Shown: positions 40,749-45,873 of the stretch, in pieces
Position numbering within the stretch: the stretch's first letter is position 1
Layout: each line of letters opens with the position of its first letter
NCBI GenBank assembly: GCA_003427395.1
Contig: BFEA01000171.1
Span: forward strand, 299,065-344,937
DNA: 45,873 nucleotides
From: Chara braunii
Taxonomy: Eukaryota; Streptophyta; Charophyceae; Charales; Characeae
Direction of reading: 5' to 3'
The notes under the pieces: model-generated
Told to the model about the DNA's origin: nothing
Databases searched by the model: none
Seen by the model: the letters and a program-made list of their open reading frames with translations, nothing else
Program-made: the position numbers and the translations under genes

Positions 40749-41010
40749 CGGGTCCTACCGGACCCGACTTAGGGCCGGAGGGACACACCAGGGCCTAAAG
40801 GCCCGACCTTTGGGGTTTACAGGCCCTAAAGGCCTGATTTTGGACTATCACCCATCGGGTAGGCCCAAACGACACTTCGTTTGGGCCTGGCGGCGCTCTT
40901 GAAGCTGCCGCCCGCCGATTGAGGCTGAACCGTCCATCTGGACGGTTCAGGGTCTGGCCTGGCCGCGCAGCATTGAGGCCAGACCATCGCCCACCGGTAT
41001 AAGTACCGGT
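40749..41010. other. Array of seven perfect hairpins
   Basis: In order: CGGGTCC/GGACCCG (40749-40766), GGGCC/GGCCC (40791-40804), CAGGCC/GGCCTG (about 40820-40837), AGGCCCAAACGA/TCGTTTGGGCCT (40861-40888, 12-bp stem, 4-base loop), CTGAACCGTCC/GGACGGTTCAG (40925-40950), GGTCTGGCCT/AGGCCAGACC (40951-40985) and ACCGGTA/TACCGGT (40993-41010). A weaker GGCGGC/GCCGCC pair lies at 40889-40912. Most loops are 2-5 bases. No ORF covers the array. It is compared with the array at 1131-1382. Confidence 0.85.
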
Positions 41011-41043
41011 ATCTGCCTCAGTAGTGGGATCGGCCTACCGGAA

Positions 41044-41935
41044 CTCTACCGGCACCGCATGGTCAGTGCTAGTGCACTGTTTGATGCGCTAAACTTAGCC
41101 CAGGGGCTGAAGCAGGAGCGCAGCATAGCGCAGCAGCGAGCGGAGCAGCAGCGGGCGACTGAGCTTGCACGGCGGTTATTACCGCGTGAGGTATCGGGAG
41201 CTTGGAGGGTCTCTCCTCCTCTCCCTCGCCAGTCCCCTCTCTCTCTCTCTCCTCTTCCTCCTTCTTCTTCTTCTTCTTCTTCTTCTTCTTCTTCTTCAGA
41301 TTGGAGACTATCCAGTTGGACAGAGATCAGAGTTGGATTTCGGTGATACGAGACTGTGGTACTTACCTGATTGGAGACTATCCAGTTGGACAGAGATCAG
41401 AGTTGGATTTCGGTGATACGAGACTGTGGTACTTACCTGATTGGAGACTTGGAGATTGTTGAGGTTGATACTCGGCTGCATCACAGTTGGACACCGGATA
41501 CATCTGGACTCTGTTATCTCCGACATTGGTGACCTTTGGTCCTCGACATTTTGATCTTGTTATATGACATTCTGGACTACCATTTCGGAGACCTATCAGA
41601 CTCTATCTTTGTGACCTATCGGTGTGATCTACCTCCCACCTCCTTCGTCTCTCCTCCCACCTTTCATCTGTGTATGTGTGTACGGGATCTGGGTATCGTC
41701 TATGAATGACCCAGACCCCACCATCTCATGATTGTATGTGTGTGGAGTGATGCCATGTAAGTCAGTTGGTGTGAGTCGGTCTATGTGAGTCAGTTCGTTA
41801 TCAGACTTCCGCTGCATAAATGCTCATCCTATATTGGTTGATCTTTGGTTCTGCCCATACTCGTTGAAGTATGTAACAGACACTGAGTTCAAATCTTGGC
41901 GAATCAGATGGACACTGAGTTCAAATCTTGGCGAA
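41044..41935. other. Repeat-rich stretch without a supported gene
   Basis: A short frame from ATG 41059 (MVSASALFDALNLAQGLKQE) runs through a CTT run (41262-41297) into the 70-bp repeat and is not convincing. A 32-bp exact tandem pair (GACACTGAGTTCAAATCTTG, then GCGAATCAGATG) lies at 41879-41942. Confidence 0.5.
41299..41454. repeat. 70-bp tandem repeat, 2.2 units
   Basis: Units start at 41299, 41369 and 41439 with GATTGGAGACTATCCAGTTG and end with GTGGTACTTACCT; the first two are identical. On the minus strand each unit ends with TCAG|GTAAGTACC, a consensus splice donor. Confidence 0.92.
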
Positions 41936-42027
41936 TCAGATGGATACAAATTCATACAATAATGTTATGGGGCAACGCCTTTTAGCATTGAAAAAGAGAA
42001 AAGGAGCCTGTAGCGAAACCTTATGCT

Positions 42028-45000
42028 TCACCTGTTCACAGTGGTAGTACAGAGGAGGGTGGAAGGAAGTGGCCAGTGCGGTGAATAAGGGATAGAAGAG
42101 CTTACAAGGCCATTGAGGTTGGAGTTTTCCAAATCTGTTGCCAAAACTTTTACTCCGAGCCATTGGGAACCTTCAGGACAGCCCAGACAAGCTATTGGCT
42201 TGAACACGCAACCATCTTCTTCCATCCATACCGTTGGTATTTCCTCGTGTCCACCCCCTTCTGGCACTGCTCGCTTCTTGGGAGTTCCTGCGTTCACCTG
42301 GGCTTCAATATGCACCCTGCGTTTCCGCTTGACTTTCCATCTTCTTGGCTTACCCTCAAGAGGCTGCGCTCTCTGGCTGACACTTCTTGCAGTTCTGCTG
42401 CCAACAACACACCAATCTTCAGCAATGTCTGCTGCTTCCACCACGCCATCCCTCGCATTTTCACGACATCCATTAGCCAAGGGGCCGCTGTTCCCCCTTT
42501 CGTGGTCACTGTTTTCACAACTTTCAACACTTTTATCAGTCGCAAGATCATCATTGCCACAATCATCCTCTTGCCCATAGTGAAGTGCCTGCAAATCCTG
42601 CGCTAGCTCTTTTTCACCAAGAGGAATGACTGCAACAGCCCTGCCAAGCCTTTTGGAAGCATCCTGAACATTATGATCCTGGGAGTTTTGGCACAACAGC
42701 TCTGAGAGATAACGTTTCTTAACCAAGGTCATCCTTTCGAAGACCCATGCGCCTGTGTCTCTGCCAGCTTCACTTGTTGTGATGCATTCCCTGCACAGGT
42801 TACAGTATAGTTTCCCAATCGGCTCAACTGATGATACAGATGCACTACCTCGAGGTGTCTCCATCGGGCAAGCTGACGATGACGAAGGAAGTCGTGGAGA
42901 TGCCATGTGATCACCAGAGAATGCATCCATGACATTCAGATGAGCGGCATCATCTCCTATGCACACATCCTGCTGACCCAGAACACCACAACCCTCCGTC
43001 GCATGTGACTCTGCAAGAGAATCCCGTTCGCTGGATTTAACAACGTACGTCACGTAGCCATTCGTTAAGTCACTGGAGTTTTTGGAGGCAAGTTCTGGAC
43101 TGGATGGGAATTTTCCAAGCACCTGACCTGGCAATCGTCGGGAATCCGAGAAGGCAGGGTGCCTGCCAGGTGCGTTGCTATTGTCACCTGTGAGTCCATG
43201 AGGAGCTTGCATGCAACTCGACTGATCTACTAGACGATCCTGACCCTTCTTCTCCCACCCAGTTTCTTTTTCGTCTAGAAATGTCAATGCCTTTCTTCTT
43301 GCCACGGATGTTGTCGCTATCTCATCCACTACCCGGGTGCAACCATTTCCTGACTGCTGAGGAAGCTCCGGAACTGAACTGCCTTGTTGTTGTCGCATCG
43401 ACGGAAAGCTCTCCATCACGCCAGGTGTTTCAATAGGTTGACCGCCTAGACAATCCTTTGTCTTCTTCTTCAACGCAGGATCTTTTTCATCACTAAACGC
43501 CTTGCTCTTTTTACTTCTGTTTTGTACACTGGCTACCTCATCCAGCATCCTGCTCAAACCATTCACCGCCGCCTCCGGAAGGTCATTAAGTCCTCCTGGT
43601 TGTTGCCGCACAGTCAACCTTGATGGAAATTGAAAGCTCTCCACTGCAAAACTTGTTCCGACAGCTTGACCTCGTACAGGATTCTCTGTCTTCGTATCAC
43701 TAGCTGTCAAGCCCTTTCCTCGGCTTGTTGATACGCTTGGTTCCTCATTCATCACTCTGTTTGAACCATTTGTTGGGCCCTCAGAAAGGCTGCTAGCCGC
43801 TCCTGGTTGTTGTTGGCCAGTCATTCTTGAAGACACTGCATTTCTGGTGTCCTGCTCATCTACAACCCTGATCGATCCATTTGTCTGCCCGTCTAAAAGC
43901 CCTGCAACTACGTGCTGTTGTTGCTGCGCAGCGGGCTGCAATGGACACTGGAAGTTCTCTGCTGCAGGAGTCGATTCAAAAGCTGGATTTCTTCCACCCT
44001 CATATCTGACTCTTCCGGACAGCCTCCTGCTGAAAGGGGTTGCCACAAGCTGCCATATGTCGTCCTCTTGACACGCAGCTACCAGATCTTCCATTGTCAA
44101 TCCTGAACCCTCCAGCTGTGACTGGGTGTGCTGTATACTGCCAGCAGGAGCTGCAGACTGACCTGTGAGAATAACCCCATGAGCTCCTGGGGGGGGTCCA
44201 CAAATACCGAAGTTGTCAAGACAAGCGCTTTTGTGATCAGAAGTTACAGAACACATTTTTGCAGGAGAGTTGCCCACGGAGCAATCATCGTTCCTCAGGC
44301 ACCCATGTACACCTCCTTCGACATCCATCTTAAAGGGAACTCTGCGGTGAAGCCCAGGCTTATTGGAGTCTGCGGTTTCAATCAGACACTGACCAGTGTC
44401 CGTGACCTCTGACTTGCACACACCCTCTTCAGCACCCTGAGGTGCCCCAAGCTGGGATCTTTTAGTATCCCTATGGTCTTGTCCACTGCCAGAGCCAGTC
44501 TGACTGTCCTGAAATGAGACATCCACCACTGACCTTTGTCCGGTCCAGTCCTCAAATGACACATCCCTCATTGACCTCTGTCCAGTCGATTCTGGATATT
44601 TCACTGCTGTACCAGTCTGACCAGAGAGATCCCTCTCTGCCAACCCTGTGTGGGCAGGTTCTTCAGGGTTCACTTGGCAACTATGCCAACCTGACCTCGC
44701 ACTCGCTGCGCGCCATCCCAGGCCTCCATTGCCCTCTTCCAATTGTCCAGAGCCAGATGCCCTGTGTCCAAACCCCTCACCAACTCCCTTGAAGATGGGC
44801 TGAATTTGCTGACCGTCAATTGGCTGTGTTCTAGAGGTTGACAGGGGAAGGTCTGGCTTCGATTCCAATCGCTCTGACAATGGAGCGCCATCCCCTAAGT
44901 CAACACATTCCTGCTTCACAGAGATATATTCCCGGCACTCGAACCCCTCATCAACCCTCTTGGATATGGGCTGAATTTGCTCACTGTTAATTGGCTGGGT

Positions 45001-45159
45001 TCTACAAGTTGCCAGTGGCGGGGCCTGCGTCAAGTCCAATCCCTCTGGTAATGGTATGTCCTTCCCTAAATCAACATATTCTTGTGTTGCAGAGATACCA
45101 GGCTTTTCACATGCTGTATTGCTGCTGAGACAAAGGGCATGGATTCCAAAAAGTTCCAT
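42028..45159 (-). CDS. Large host protein with internal repeats and two CxxC pairs (possible Yippee/Mis18-type fold)
   Basis: A 1,043-codon open frame on the minus strand, the only long ORF here without repeat or transposon character. Residues about 28-142 hold two ~57-residue repeats (EYVDLG/ECVDLG ... RTQPI ... QIQPI). About 390-640 holds four looser repeats (RQQ..., LPE, NG.RV.DE, F.DEK). The C-terminal third has CNLC (C786, C789), GAWVFERMTLVKKRY, an acidic segment, a basic nuclear-localisation-like KPRRWKVKRKRR near 940-953, and GCVFKPIACLGC (C991, C994) followed by LGVKV. C-x2-C ... C-x2-C ... LG is the zinc signature of Yippee/Mis18/CULT domains, but spaced about 200 residues here. A donor (CTT|GTAAGC, 42105-42100) suggests the exon ends at 42106. 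A 74-bp intron with acceptor GAACAG|GTG would give a last exon 42031-41936 (VKHKVSLQAPFLFFNAKRR... stop), total about 1,049 residues. Upstream exons are possible because in-frame acceptor-like TTTGTCTCAG lies near the chosen ATG. Confidence 0.7.
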   Translation of the reverse strand: MELFGIHALCLSSNTACEKPGISATQEYVDLGKDIPLPEGLDLTQAPPLATCRTQPINSEQIQPISKRVDEGFECREYISVKQECVDLGDGAPLSERLESKPDLPLSTSRTQPIDGQQIQPIFKGVGEGFGHRASGSGQLEEGNGGLGWRAASARSGWHSCQVNPEEPAHTGLAERDLSGQTGTAVKYPESTGQRSMRDVSFEDWTGQRSVVDVSFQDSQTGSGSGQDHRDTKRSQLGAPQGAEEGVCKSEVTDTGQCLIETADSNKPGLHRRVPFKMDVEGGVHGCLRNDDCSVGNSPAKMCSVTSDHKSACLDNFGICGPPPGAHGVILTGQSAAPAGSIQHTQSQLEGSGLTMEDLVAACQEDDIWQLVATPFSRRLSGRVRYEGGRNPAFESTPAAENFQCPLQPAAQQQQHVVAGLLDGQTNGSIRVVDEQDTRNAVSSRMTGQQQPGAASSLSEGPTNGSNRVMNEEPSVSTSRGKGLTASDTKTENPVRGQAVGTSFAVESFQFPSRLTVRQQPGGLNDLPEAAVNGLSRMLDEVASVQNRSKKSKAFSDEKDPALKKKTKDCLGGQPIETPGVMESFPSMRQQQGSSVPELPQQSGNGCTRVVDEIATTSVARRKALTFLDEKETGWEKKGQDRLVDQSSCMQAPHGLTGDNSNAPGRHPAFSDSRRLPGQVLGKFPSSPELASKNSSDLTNGYVTYVVKSSERDSLAESHATEGCGVLGQQDVCIGDDAAHLNVMDAFSGDHMASPRLPSSSSACPMETPRGSASVSSVEPIGKLYCNLCRECITTSEAGRDTGAWVFERMTLVKKRYLSELLCQNSQDHNVQDASKRLGRAVAVIPLGEKELAQDLQALHYGQEDDCGNDDLATDKSVESCENSDHERGNSGPLANGCRENARDGVVEAADIAEDWCVVGSRTARSVSQRAQPLEGKPRRWKVKRKRRVHIEAQVNAGTPKKRAVPEGGGHEEIPTVWMEEDGCVFKPIACLGCPEGSQWLGVKVLATDLENSNLNGLVSSSIPYSPHWPLPSTLLCTTTVNR

Positions 45160-45204
45160 CAGAAAATCTGTGAATGACTTTATAGAAATACTGGAAGGGG
45201 CAGA

Positions 45205-45232
45205 GGGTATATAGTATATAGTATATACTCAC
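45205..45232 (-). promoter_or_regulatory. TATA-like repeat upstream of the host gene
   Basis: The minus strand has GTATATACTATATACTATAT about 50-70 bases before the ATG at 45159. It may serve as the core promoter or be a small microsatellite within an intron. Confidence 0.35.
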
Positions 45233-45239
45233 ATGGTGT

Positions 45240-45711
45240 ATTGCTGCTGAACTTGAGGCAAGGGGCTTTAGGGGGGTTTGGGGATCGCACAGTCACATCT
45301 TCTTATCACAAATTCTCAGGTAAAACAATGTCATCGACCAAATTTGATAAGCTTACAGCATCCACATCATGCCTGAAACTTACAATGCTCAATGAATGAC
45401 AGTCGCAAAGAGATATCAAAGTACACCAATAACAAGACAAAGGAGGAGAACCTCAAATAGTAGTTGACTGTTACAACTTGTCTTGCCTTCCCCCTTCTAC
45501 GTCCGGGAACTTCTTTCTCTTCTCACCATCTCTGCAATCATCAACCTGCTTCTCTACCCATGCTGACGCCGGTACGACGTTTTCAGACACCTCGCCATAC
45601 ACAAAGTCACCCTACAGCACAATATCATTCTGCCGCAATGGAGAAAGACACCGGCAACGGCAACACCAGCCTTCAGAAGTGAAGCGATGTTCTTCCACTC
45701 TGGCCAACGTC

Positions 45712-45715
<4 letters not shown>
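45240..45715. other. Region upstream of the host gene, no supported ORF
   Basis: No clear gene. The stretch ATTGCTGCTGA[GA] with A.AAGGGGC-like continuation is repeated at about 45119 and 45240. It may hold 5' exons or promoter of the minus-strand gene. A plus-strand ORF at 45464-45682 is Ser/His/Thr-rich and motif-free. Confidence 0.4.
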
Positions 45716-45765
<50 letters not shown>

Positions 45766-45873
45766 CTCTGTCTCTGTCTCTCTCTGTGTGTCTCTCTCTC
45801 TGTGTGTCTCTCTCTCTCCCTCTGTCTCTGTCTCTCTTTGTCTCTTTCTGTCTCTCTCTGTCTGTCTCTTTCT
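45716..45873. repeat. TC/TG microsatellite at the window end
   Basis: TC repeats with TGTG and TCTG interruptions run to the end of the window; its right limit is not seen. Confidence 0.96.

Noticed and set aside
42113-44412. Plus-strand and alternate-frame ORFs (for example 42113-42580, 43847-44071, 44128-44412)
   Set aside because: Shadows of the long minus-strand coding frame.
45205-45232. Certain promoter for the 42-45 kb gene
   Set aside because: The TATA-like sequence is a repeat of TATAGTA and upstream exons cannot be excluded, so it is kept only as a weak feature.

Overview
This window is nuclear DNA of a eukaryote from the green-plant lineage. Evidence: a chromodomain-bearing Ty3/gypsy (chromovirus-like) retrotransposon primed by initiator tRNA-Met, a plant-type mitochondrial rps12 fragment, a U6 snRNA-like sequence, tRNA-derived SINE-like repeats, MITEs, LINE remnants, GT-AG splice-site candidates and very heavy microsatellite content. 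The repeat style (Lys/Glu-rich gag proteins, purine microsatellites) suggests a streptophyte alga such as Chara; this is an inference, not proven by the sequence. Two assembly gaps are present (one N at 16661, thirty Ns at 35169-35198), both in or next to GA microsatellites.

Layout. 1-1400: a GGA/purine tract with a large hairpin, then a GC-rich array of short inverted repeats. 3078-3713: a broken minus-strand ORF. 3824-14401: one almost complete but dead Ty3/gypsy element (LTRs, primer site, leader, gag, pol, polypurine tract). It carries a 1.45-kb poly(A)-tailed retrocopy inside reverse transcriptase and itself seems to sit inside an older minus-strand LTR element whose primer site lies at 15384-15395. 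14800-15850: many CCACGTCA motifs. 16-20 kb: microsatellites, a foldback MITE family (four copies), a U6-like sequence, an ATCC satellite, and a mitochondrial rps12 fragment embedded in GAA repeats. 20.5-27.7 kb: tandem duplications, an exon-like stretch, a SINE with an amplified segment, and a Harbinger-like MITE. 27.7-31.8 kb: gypsy fragments, including a second, deleted copy of the same gypsy family inserted into a minus-strand integrase. 31.9-35.8 kb: two non-autonomous hAT-like transposons that share terminal sequence, 8-bp target duplications and arrays of TCCGGA-type motifs. 35.9-39.8 kb: LINE remnants. 40.2-41.5 kb: a second Harbinger-like MITE, an array of seven hairpins and a 70-bp tandem repeat. 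42.0-45.2 kb: the only convincing host gene, a minus-strand ORF of about 1,040 residues with internal repeats and two widely spaced CxxC pairs that may form a Yippee/Mis18-type zinc fold.

How the parts relate. No operon or pathway is visible. The biology is nested transposition: element into element, retrocopy into reverse transcriptase, SINE into hAT element. The repeated structures that look least like known families are the hairpin arrays, the paired hAT-like elements, and a 134-bp tandem repeat whose terminal stems carry compensatory base changes.
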